NCBI GenBank assembly: GCA_023460935.1
Contig: JAEWOI010000023.1
Coordinates: forward strand, 1-57,902
Direction: 5' to 3'
DNA length: 57,902 bases
Source of the DNA: Actinomycetes bacterium
GTDB taxonomy: Bacteria; Actinomycetota; Actinomycetes; Propionibacteriales; Propionibacteriaceae
In this document: in pieces, positions 51,308-57,902 of the stretch
Layout of the letters: every line of letters starts with the position of its first letter
How positions within the stretch are numbered: position 1 is the stretch's first letter
Position numbers and translations under genes: made by a program
Notes under the pieces: model-generated
Told to the model about the DNA's origin: nothing
Database searches by the model: none
The model's input: the letters and a program-made list of their open reading frames with translations, nothing else

Positions 51308-51344
51308 TAATTCCGTCAGTATCTCCCTTTCTCTGGAGGACGGC

Positions 51345-52379
51345 TTGCCGGCACAGACCAGCCCCACAGCCAGGGCCCTGCGGGCGCTGGAGGTGATCCA
51401 GGCCGTGCCCGGCGTACGGGCAGACCAGCTCGCGGACGCGCTCGGAGTCTCGGAGCGAGCCGCCAGGCGGTACGTGGGCATCCTGCGCGAGGCCGAGATC
51501 CCGATTCTCGCCACCCGCGGGCGCTACGGCGGCTACACCGTCGGCCGGGGGGTGCGCCTGCCACCGCTGACCTTCACGGCTACGGAGGCGCTCGGCATGG
51601 TCATGGCTGTGCTCGACGGCCACCACGACGCTGCCGACACCGCCGAACCGGTGGGCAACGCGCTGCGCAAGATCATGCGCGCCCTGCCGGAGGCCGTGGC
51701 CGCCAAGGCGGAGGCGCTGCGCAGGACCGCCCGCCTGGTGCCCGAGGGAGAGGACGTGAGCCCCGACCCGTCGACCACGGCTGTGCTCGTCCAGGCCTGC
51801 GCCGGCCACCACCTGGTGCGGCTGGGATACCGCTCAGAGGCCGGGGCGGAGTGGGTGAGCACGGTGGAGCCGTGGGCCGTGGTGGTGCGGCACGGCCGCT
51901 GGTACCTGCTCTGCCGCCGCAGCGGGGGAGCGATCCGCACCTACCGGCTCGACCGCGTCCGCAGCGTGGAGCAACTCGACGAGGAGTACGAGCCGCCGGC
52001 CGACCTCGATCCCGTGGCGATGCTCGAGGAGAACCTGGCTGCCGGCTGGGAGTACCCCACGGAGGTGGTGATCGATGCGCCGCTGGACCAGGTTTCCTGG
52101 CTGCCGCGCGCGATCGGGAAGCTCGAGGCCATCGACGCGCACAGTTGCCGCCTCGCCGGCACCACCAGCAGCCCGGGCTGGTACGCCGAGGCACTTGCCG
52201 CGCTCCGGGTGCCGTTCCGGATCGTCGCGGGCCCGCAGTTGCGCGACGCCGCCCGCGACCTGGGCGAACGGATGCTGGCCGCCGCCGGTGCGCCGGGGAC
52301 GGTTCCTGGCGTGCCAGGAAGCGTCCCTGGTCAGCCAGGAACCGTCCCCGAGGTCCGGAGTAGACCTGCTGAGCCCTGA
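51345..52379 (+). CDS. WYL domain-containing transcriptional regulator
   Basis: HTH-WYL regulator, 344 aa from a TTG with GGAGGA four nt upstream; the frame is open to 50982 but that part overlaps the divergent gene. An N-terminal winged HTH (residues ~5-60) has ADQLADALGVSERAARRYVGIL. The WYL domain (~140-215) has WAVVVRHGRWYLLCRR and YRLDRVRSVEQL, followed by a C-terminal extension. The last ~30 residues are low complexity (PGTVPGVPGSVPGQPGTVP) and are encoded by an inverted repeat that seems to have inserted into the 3' end. WYL domains bind nucleotide or nucleic-acid ligands; targets unknown. Confidence 0.88.
   Translation: MPAQTSPTARALRALEVIQAVPGVRADQLADALGVSERAARRYVGILREAEIPILATRGRYGGYTVGRGVRLPPLTFTATEALGMVMAVLDGHHDAADTAEPVGNALRKIMRALPEAVAAKAEALRRTARLVPEGEDVSPDPSTTAVLVQACAGHHLVRLGYRSEAGAEWVSTVEPWAVVVRHGRWYLLCRRSGGAIRTYRLDRVRSVEQLDEEYEPPADLDPVAMLEENLAAGWEYPTEVVIDAPLDQVSWLPRAIGKLEAIDAHSCRLAGTTSSPGWYAEALAALRVPFRIVAGPQLRDAARDLGERMLAAAGAPGTVPGVPGSVPGQPGTVPEVRSRPAEP
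52295..52349. repeat. Inverted repeat of the GGGGACGGTTCCTG family
   Basis: GGGGACGGTTCCTGGC (52295-52310) and its exact complement at 52334-52349 flank 23 nt that hold a degenerate third copy. It lies inside the 3' end of the WYL regulator gene and can also form a terminator-like hairpin. Confidence 0.8.
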
Positions 52380-52420
52380 TCCGTCCACATTCTGAGCGAG
52401 CGCTTGCGCGGATGTCCGTA

Positions 52421-52435
52421 TTTGGTCCGACCAAA
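52421..52435. promoter_or_regulatory. Palindrome TTTGGTC-C-GACCAAA upstream of mutA
   Basis: Seven-base arms around one base, ending 22 bp before the mutA -10 box, so it covers the -35 region. The core TGGTCCGACCA fits the TNGTNNNACNA consensus of FadR-subfamily GntR regulators. No such regulator is encoded in the window. Confidence 0.5.
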
Positions 52436-52457
52436 CAAGGGTGCAGGGAGGTGGCGA

Positions 52458-52463
52458 TAGGGT
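52458..52463 (+). promoter_or_regulatory. -10 box of mutA (leaderless)
   Basis: TAGGGT, 6 nt, then ATG 52470; no Shine-Dalgarno sequence between. Confidence 0.55.
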
Positions 52464-52469
52464 GAAACC

Positions 52470-54320
52470 ATGACCGACACGCCCCTGATGCTTGCCGGCG
52501 ATTTCGCTACTCCCACCACCGAAGACTGGGAGGCTGAGGTCCTTAAGGTCCTCAACCGGCGTCGTCCCGAAGGCAAGGAACTGACCATCGAGCAGGCCAT
52601 GAAGCGCCTGCGCACGGTGACCGTGGACAACCTGACCATCGAGCCGCTCTACACCGAGACCGACGTACCGCTGGGGCACCCCGGCGTGATGCCGTTCACC
52701 CGCGGCACCATGGTCAAGACCAGCCCGATGACCGGCTGGGACATCCGCCAGCTGCACGAGGACCCGGACGCGGAATTCACCAAGCGCGAGATCCTGGCCG
52801 ACCTCGAACGAGGCGCCAGCTCCGTGTGGCTGCGCACCGGCTCCGACGCCATCGCCGTTGATGACGTCGCAACCGTGCTCGGCGCAGTCCAGCCCGACCT
52901 CGCCCCGATCTCGATCAGCAGCGCAGAGGACCAGGTGGCCGCAGCCAAGGCGCTGGTGGCCTTCTGGAAGGGAGCCGGCGCGCAGAACGCCCGCGGCAAC
53001 CTCGGCCTTGACGCGCTCGCCCTCGCCGCCCGCACCGGCGCTGCACCCGACCTCGGCGCCCAGGCCGAGTGGGTGGCCGCCACGATCGCGGAACTGCCGC
53101 GCGTGCGGGCCCTGACCGTCGACGTCCTGCCCTACGACGACGCCGGCGCCGGCGACGTCGACCAGCTCGCCTTCGCGATCGCCACCGGCGTCGCCTACCT
53201 GCGCGACCTCGAGGCAGCCGGCATCGCGCCGGCCGCGGCCTTCGGCCAGATCGCCTTCCGGGTCAGCGCCAACACCGACCAGTTCATGACGATCGCCCGG
53301 CTGCGCGCCCTGCGCCGCCTCTGGGCCCGCGTGGGCGAGGTCAGCGGGGTGCCGGCCAACGCGCGCGGCGCCGTCCAGCACGCCGTGACCTCCTGGCGCA
53401 TGATCACCCGCGACGACCCGTGGGTGAACCTGCTCCGCGGCACGATCGCCACCTTCGCCGCCGCCGTCGGCGGTGCCGAGATCGTCACCTGCCTGCCGTT
53501 CGACACCGCCCAGGGCCTGCCGGACGAGTTCAGCCGCCGCATGGCGCGCAACACCCAGCTGCTGGCAGCCGAGGAGTCCAACATCGGCCGCGTCAGCGAC
53601 CCGGCCGGCGGCTCCTGGTACGTCGAGGAACTGACCCGGGACCTGGCCGACAAGGCCTGGGCAGCCTTCCAGGCGATCGAGGCCGCCGGCGGCATGGCCG
53701 AGGCACTGACCTCCGGCTACGTCGCCGACCGGATCGGCGTCACCACGGCGGAGCGGACCAACCGGCTGGCCAGCCGCAAGCTGCCGCTCACCGGCGTGAG
53801 CATGTTCCCCAAGCCCGACGAGGAGCCCCTGCAGGTGCGTCCCCGTCCGGCCGCCCCGGAGCGCAACGGCCTCGCGCCGCGGCGCGACGCCGAGGTGTTC
53901 GAGGCGCTGCGCGACCGCGCTGCCGCCGCCGACGCCAGGCCGGCAGTGTTCCTGGCCTGCCTCGGTGAGCGGCGCGACTTCGGTGCGCGCGAGACCTTCG
54001 TCGGTGCCCTGCTGGGCGTCGGCGGCATCGAGCGCCCGTCCAGCGAGGGCGGCACGCCGGAGGAGATCGCAGCGAAGGTCACCGAGGCCGGCGCCAAGGT
54101 GGTCATCCTGTGCAGCTCGGCCAAGGTGTACGCCGCCGAGGCCGTGCCGGTGGCGCGCGCGCTCAAGGACGCCGGTGTGCCGACGGTGTTCATCGCCGGC
54201 CGCAAGAGCGAGACCGGAGCGGACGACGTTGACGCCGTCATCGACGGCGAAGTGTTCGACGGTATGGACGTGGTCGCCTTCCTGGCCGACGCCATGGACC
54301 GGATTGGAGTTTCGAAGTGA
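52470..54320 (+). CDS. mutA: Methylmalonyl-CoA mutase, small (beta) subunit
   Basis: Non-catalytic partner of the heterodimeric adenosylcobalamin mutase, 616 aa. It has the mutase barrel (GWDIRQLHEDPDAEF, FRVSANTDQFMTIARLRALR, RMARNTQLLAAEESN, DPAGGSWYVEELT) and a C-terminal flavodoxin-like domain. That domain has LACLGERRDFGARE where the catalytic subunit has the B12-binding DxHxxG, so no cobalamin His is present, as expected for MutA. The separate small subunit is typical of Propionibacterium and Streptomyces. The stop overlaps the mutB GTG by 4 nt. Confidence 0.96.
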   Translation: MTDTPLMLAGDFATPTTEDWEAEVLKVLNRRRPEGKELTIEQAMKRLRTVTVDNLTIEPLYTETDVPLGHPGVMPFTRGTMVKTSPMTGWDIRQLHEDPDAEFTKREILADLERGASSVWLRTGSDAIAVDDVATVLGAVQPDLAPISISSAEDQVAAAKALVAFWKGAGAQNARGNLGLDALALAARTGAAPDLGAQAEWVAATIAELPRVRALTVDVLPYDDAGAGDVDQLAFAIATGVAYLRDLEAAGIAPAAAFGQIAFRVSANTDQFMTIARLRALRRLWARVGEVSGVPANARGAVQHAVTSWRMITRDDPWVNLLRGTIATFAAAVGGAEIVTCLPFDTAQGLPDEFSRRMARNTQLLAAEESNIGRVSDPAGGSWYVEELTRDLADKAWAAFQAIEAAGGMAEALTSGYVADRIGVTTAERTNRLASRKLPLTGVSMFPKPDEEPLQVRPRPAAPERNGLAPRRDAEVFEALRDRAAAADARPAVFLACLGERRDFGARETFVGALLGVGGIERPSSEGGTPEEIAAKVTEAGAKVVILCSSAKVYAAEAVPVARALKDAGVPTVFIAGRKSETGADDVDAVIDGEVFDGMDVVAFLADAMDRIGVSK

Positions 54321-56506
54321 GCACGATCCCCAACTTCACCGAGGTGGACCTCGGCGCCCCCGCGGTGCCCGAGGACAGCCGCGAGCAGTTCCAGGCGTTG
54401 CTGGAGTCCTCCCAGTCCTACTCGGAGGGCTGGCAGACGCCGGAGCACATCCTGGTGCCGCCGAACTACGACGCGTCCGCCTACGAGGGCCTCGACTTCC
54501 TGAAGACCTACCCCGGCCTCCCGCCGTTCCTGCGCGGTCCCTACGCCACCATGTACGTCAACCAGCCGTGGACGATCCGGCAGTACGCCGGCTTCTCCAC
54601 CGCCGAGGAGTCCAACGCCTTCTACCGGCGCAACCTCGCCGCCGGCCAGAAGGGCCTGTCGATCGCGTTCGACCTGGCCACCCACCGCGGCTACGACTCC
54701 GACCACCCGCGGGTGACCGGTGACGTCGGCATGGCCGGCGTGGCCGTGGACTCGATCCTCGACATGCGCCAGCTGTTCGCCGGCATCCCGCTGGACCAGA
54801 TGAGCGTTTCGATGACCATGAACGGCGCGGTGCTGCCGGTGCTGGCGCTCTACGTGGTCGCGGCGGAGGAACAGGGGGTGAGGCTGGACCAGCTCGCGGG
54901 CACGATCCAGAACGACATCCTCAAGGAGTTCATGGTCCGCAACACCTACATCTACCCGCCGACCCCATCGATGCGGATCATCGCCGATATCTTCGCGTTC
55001 ACCTCGGCGAACATGCCCAAGTTCAACTCGATCTCGATCTCCGGCTACCACATGCAGGAGGCCGGCGCGACCGCCGACATCGAGATGGCCTACACTCTGG
55101 CCGACGGCGTGGAGTACATCCGGGCCGGCCAGGCCGTCGGGCTGGACGTGGACAAGTTCGCTCCGCGGCTGAGCTTCTTCTGGGCCGTCGGGATGAACTT
55201 CTTCATGGAGGTGGCGAAGTTCCGCGCGGCCCGGCTGCTGTGGGCCCGGCTCGTCCGCGACTCCGGGGCGAAGAACCCCAAGTCGATGAGCCTGCGCACG
55301 CACAGCCAGACCTCCGGCTGGTCGCTGACCGCCCAGGACGTGTTCAACAACGTGATGCGGACCTGCATCGAGGCCATGGCCGCGACGCAGGGCCACACGC
55401 AGTCGCTGCACACGAACGCCCTGGACGAGGCCATCGCGTTGCCCACCGACTTCTCCGCCCGGATCGCGCGCAACACCCAGCTGTTCATCCAGCAGGAGTC
55501 GGGCACCACCCGCTCGGTCGACCCGTGGGCCGGCAGCGCGTACGTGGAGCGGCTCACCTACGAGCTGGCCAAGAAGGGCTGGGACCTGATCCAGGAGGTC
55601 GAGGCGGCCGGTGGCATGGCCAAGGCGATCGAGGCCGGCATCCCGAAGATGCGCATCGAGGAGGCGGCCGCCCGCACCCAGGCCCGCATCGACTCCGGCC
55701 GGCAGCCGCTGATCGGCGTGAACAAGTACGCCGTTGAGAACGACGTGCTGCCCGAGGTGCTGAAGGTCGACAACGCGAAGGTCCGTGAGGAGCAGATCGC
55801 CAAGCTGCAGCGGCTGCGCGCCGAACGTGACCAGGCCGCGACCGAGGCAGCCCTGGAGAAGCTCACCTGGGCCGCGGAGAACGCCGACCCGAGCGACCCC
55901 GAGCGCAACCTGCTCAAGCTGGCCATCGACGCGGCCAGGGCGAAGGCGACCGTCGGCGAGATCTCCGACGCGCTGGAGAAGGTGTTCGGACGCTACACCG
56001 CGAACATCCGTACGATCTCGGGTGTGTACAACTCCGAGTCCGGCTCCACCGAGGCCGTCACCAAGGCCCGCGGGCTGGTCGACGAGTTCGAGAAGGTGGA
56101 GGGTCGCCGGCCGCGCATCCTGGTGGCCAAGATGGGCCAGGACGGGCACGACCGTGGCCAGAAGGTGATCTCCACAGCCTTCGCCGACCTCGGCTTCACC
56201 GTGGACGTCGGGCCGCTGTTCCAGACCCCGGAGGAGACCGCGAGGCAGGCCGTCGAGTCCGACGTGCACGTCGTCGGGGTGTCCTCGCTGGCTGCCGGCC
56301 ACCTCACCCTGGTGCCGGCGCTGCGCAAGGAACTGGACGCGCTCGGCCGGCCGGACATGATGATCGTGGTCGGCGGCGTCATCCCGCCGCAGGACTTCGA
56401 CGAGCTCTACGCCGCCGGGGCCGACGCGATCTACCCGCCCGGCACGGTCATCCCCGATTCCGCGATCGAGCTGCTGACCAAGCTGCGGGAGCGGATCGAG
56501 AGCTGA
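54317..56506 (+). CDS. mutB: Methylmalonyl-CoA mutase, large (alpha) subunit
   Basis: Catalytic subunit, 729 aa, interconverting succinyl-CoA and (R)-methylmalonyl-CoA with adenosylcobalamin, the key step of propionate metabolism. The substrate-binding Tyr is probably Y80 in ATMYVNQPWTIRQYAGFSTA. The barrel includes GLSIAFDLATHRGYDSDHPR and LRTHSQTSGWSLTAQD. The B12 domain has KMGQDGHDRGQKVI, with H611 as the lower cobalt ligand, and VVGVSSLAAGH. It starts with a GTG overlapping the mutA stop. meaB follows 120 bp later. Confidence 0.97.
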   Translation: MSTIPNFTEVDLGAPAVPEDSREQFQALLESSQSYSEGWQTPEHILVPPNYDASAYEGLDFLKTYPGLPPFLRGPYATMYVNQPWTIRQYAGFSTAEESNAFYRRNLAAGQKGLSIAFDLATHRGYDSDHPRVTGDVGMAGVAVDSILDMRQLFAGIPLDQMSVSMTMNGAVLPVLALYVVAAEEQGVRLDQLAGTIQNDILKEFMVRNTYIYPPTPSMRIIADIFAFTSANMPKFNSISISGYHMQEAGATADIEMAYTLADGVEYIRAGQAVGLDVDKFAPRLSFFWAVGMNFFMEVAKFRAARLLWARLVRDSGAKNPKSMSLRTHSQTSGWSLTAQDVFNNVMRTCIEAMAATQGHTQSLHTNALDEAIALPTDFSARIARNTQLFIQQESGTTRSVDPWAGSAYVERLTYELAKKGWDLIQEVEAAGGMAKAIEAGIPKMRIEEAAARTQARIDSGRQPLIGVNKYAVENDVLPEVLKVDNAKVREEQIAKLQRLRAERDQAATEAALEKLTWAAENADPSDPERNLLKLAIDAARAKATVGEISDALEKVFGRYTANIRTISGVYNSESGSTEAVTKARGLVDEFEKVEGRRPRILVAKMGQDGHDRGQKVISTAFADLGFTVDVGPLFQTPEETARQAVESDVHVVGVSSLAAGHLTLVPALRKELDALGRPDMMIVVGGVIPPQDFDELYAAGADAIYPPGTVIPDSAIELLTKLRERIES

Positions 56507-56512
56507 CGAACT

Positions 56513-56596
56513 CGGCTGGTTGAGCCCCGTCGCAGGCGTGGATCGGCTGGTTGGGCCGGTCGAGTCCCTAGCGGCTCCGACGGGCTCGACCAGCCG
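56513..56596. repeat. Imperfect inverted repeat between mutB and meaB
   Basis: Arms at 56513-56532 and 56578-56596 both carry the CGGCTGGT(T/C)GAGCCC word and pair over ~19 bp with one mismatch and one bulge; a third partial copy lies between. It resembles dispersed GGTTGAGCCCGTCG-type repeats of actinobacterial genomes and may attenuate read-through into meaB. Confidence 0.65.
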
Positions 56597-56626
56597 TTTC
56601 GCCTATTCGCCAGGAGGAGGCAAGCC

Positions 56627-57763
56627 ATGACCGACGAGCGACCACCGCTGTGGGCGGAGTCCAGCCCGGTGCCGGGCCGCCAGTACGGTGACGCGCCCGC
56701 GCCGCAGCGGGACCCGTCCGTGGTGCGCCGGCCGGGACTGGACCCGCGCCACCTGGCCGAGCAGGTGCTCGCTGGTTCTCGTGGGGGCATCGCCAGGGCG
56801 ATCACGCTCGTCGAGTCCAGCAAGCCCGCGCACCACGCCGTGGCGGCCGACCTGCTGCGCATCCTGCGCCCGCACACCGGCAAGGCCGTGCGGGTGGGCA
56901 TCACCGGCGTGCCCGGTGCGGGCAAGTCGACCTTCATCGACGCCCTCGGCCGCCGGCTCATCGACGCCGGGCACCGGATCGCCGTGCTGGCGGTCGACCC
57001 GACCTCGGCCAAGACCGGCGGTTCGATCCTCGGCGACCGGACGCGGATGGGCGAGCTCGCCCAGAGCGAGGCGGCGTTCATCCGTCCCTCGCCCGCCGGC
57101 AGCCACCTCGGCGGGGTCGCCCGCACCACGCGGGAGTCGATGCTGGTGCTCGAGGCCGCCGGCTACGACGTGGTGCTGATCGAGACCGTCGGTGTCGGCC
57201 AGTCTGAGGTGGCGGTCTCCGGCATGGTCGACACCTTCCTGCTGATCGCGCTCGCCCGCGCCGGCGACCAGCTCCAGGGCATCAAGCGCGGCATCCTCGA
57301 GATGGCCGACGTGATCACGGTGAACAAGGCCGACGGCGACCACGAGGGCGAGGCGCGGGTGACCGCGCGGGAGCTGACCATCGCGATGAAGCTGATCAGC
57401 TCCGACCCGAACGCGCCGCGGCCGCCGGTGCTCACCTCCAGCTCGCTCACCGGCAAGGGGCTGGACGACGTGTGGCAGGCCATCGTCGAGCACCGCCAGC
57501 GCCTGGAGAAGTCGGGCCAGCTCGAGTCGCGCCGCGCGCGGCAGCAGCGGGAGTGGCTTTGGGCCCTGGTGCAGGGCGAACTGGACGACGCGCTGCGCAC
57601 CGCGCCTTCGGTGAACGCCGTCCGGGCTCGCCTTGAGGCCCAGGTGGAGGACGGGGAACTGTCGGCCCTGGAAGCGTCCGACCAGATCCTTGCCGCGTTC
57701 GCCAGCGACGCCCCTACGTTGTGGCAGCAAGCCACCCCGGAGGACTCCGGCTTCGCCGGCTGA
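56627..57763 (+). CDS. meaB: Methylmalonyl-CoA mutase-associated GTPase MeaB
   Basis: G3E-family GTPase chaperone that gates cobalamin loading and protects methylmalonyl-CoA mutase, 378 aa. Motifs are Walker A GVPGAGKSTFID (K100), VLAVDPTSAKTGGSILGDRTRM, ETVGVGQSEVAVSGM and the base-specificity motif NKADGD. CAGGAGGAGG precedes the ATG. Position after mutB supports the MeaB assignment over the related ArgK name. The first ~40 residues are a variable Pro-rich extension. Confidence 0.95.
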   Translation: MTDERPPLWAESSPVPGRQYGDAPAPQRDPSVVRRPGLDPRHLAEQVLAGSRGGIARAITLVESSKPAHHAVAADLLRILRPHTGKAVRVGITGVPGAGKSTFIDALGRRLIDAGHRIAVLAVDPTSAKTGGSILGDRTRMGELAQSEAAFIRPSPAGSHLGGVARTTRESMLVLEAAGYDVVLIETVGVGQSEVAVSGMVDTFLLIALARAGDQLQGIKRGILEMADVITVNKADGDHEGEARVTARELTIAMKLISSDPNAPRPPVLTSSSLTGKGLDDVWQAIVEHRQRLEKSGQLESRRARQQREWLWALVQGELDDALRTAPSVNAVRARLEAQVEDGELSALEASDQILAAFASDAPTLWQQATPEDSGFAG

Positions 57764-57813
57764 CGAAGCCTCCCGACCGACGCCCCCGAAACTCACGTTC
57801 GCCCCCGGCGGTT

Positions 57814-57902
57814 TCAGGGGGTGTTCGCAACACTGCCTGGTTCGGACAGTAGCCGGTGGAAGGCTTCGGCGGGGGTTTCCCAGTCGAGTCGGCGGCGGGG
57901 TC
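57814..57902 (-). mobile_element. IS30-family transposase, C-terminal end (cut by the window edge)
   Basis: On the minus strand the final bases read PRRRLDWETPAEAFHRLL, a few more residues and a TGA at 57814-57816. The R-x-R-L-x-W-x-TPAE-x-F-x-x-L-L pattern is the characteristic C-terminus of IS30-type transposases. The rest lies beyond the window, so completeness cannot be judged. An imperfect CCCCCGAAAC/GTTTCAGGGGG pair around 57783-57822 may belong to the element's end. Confidence 0.75.

Noticed and set aside
52380..52469. Cobalamin riboswitch ahead of mutA
   Set aside because: The -10 box is 6 nt from the ATG, leaving no leader, and the ~90 bp upstream show no B12-box; mutA appears leaderless.
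53717..56302. An 861-codon open frame on the minus strand
   Set aside because: Antisense to mutA and mutB, whose motifs are intact; no start signal or domain supports it.

Overview
The window is about 58 kb of very GC-rich DNA with dense, often ATGA-overlapping genes, GTG/TTG starts and TANNNT -10 boxes. It looks like a chromosomal segment of an actinobacterium, most likely in or near the Propionibacteriaceae. The reasons are a mutA-mutB-meaB methylmalonyl-CoA mutase operon at the right end and the order pcrA/uvrD1, M23 peptidase, sucC, sucD, DUF6350 (PerM-like), purN, purH, which is the order known from Mycobacterium (Rv0949 to Rv0957). The family-level assignment is an inference. No rRNA, tRNA or CRISPR array was seen.

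Layout. 1-46 is a C/G homopolymer that looks like an assembly edge. 87-4351 is a beta-glucoside uptake and hydrolysis operon: two ABC permeases, a GH1 glucosidase and a LacI regulator. 4370-6297 is a PspC-histidine kinase/LuxR two-component pair. 6387-19190 is the conserved housekeeping block: GlsB-like protein, PcrA, M23 peptidase, SucCD, a PknH-like sensor protein, PerM-like protein, PurN, PurH, FolD, DUF3017. 19230-22649 holds a structured repeat, a TetR regulator with a membrane protein, and an acyl-CoA synthetase. 22792-30164 encodes two paralogous secreted subtilases, one carrying eight CshA-type fibril repeats between its propeptide and its catalytic domain. Then come malate dehydrogenase, an O-antigen-ligase-like protein with a TPR tail, and a lipoprotein. 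34203-40730 encodes two paralogous secreted beta-propeller/Ig-like proteins; the first is split by a frameshift at a G8 tract. 40777-43660 holds a histidine phosphatase, PurU and isocitrate dehydrogenase. 43661-47829 is an envelope-glycan group: two GT2 enzymes, a UDP-sugar dehydrogenase and a CDP-alcohol phosphotransferase. 47945-52379 holds a CNNM/CorC-type membrane protein, a phosphotransferase, two small proteins and a WYL regulator. 52470-57763 is mutA-mutB-meaB, and the last bases are the C-terminus of an IS30-type transposase.

How the genes fit together. Central carbon enzymes (SucCD, Mdh, Icd, MutAB) and one-carbon/purine enzymes (PurN, PurH, FolD, PurU) make up the core. In many actinomycetes folD-DUF3017, mdh and icd lie close together. 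Here they are separated by cell-surface genes, and the ~23 kb between DUF3017 and icd is bracketed by two copies of the same structured repeat.

The most unusual items are: (1) the subtilase with inserted fibril repeats beside its compact paralogue; (2) a dispersed repeat of 9-bp CTTCGCTAC/GTAGCGAGG words phased at 19-20 bp; (3) the G8 frameshift in a surface protein, either sequencing error or phase variation; (4) a consistent set of -10 boxes about 6 nt upstream of start codons, pointing to many leaderless mRNAs; (5) a CDP-alcohol phosphotransferase whose last motif Asp is His; (6) a FadR/GntR-type palindrome upstream of mutA.
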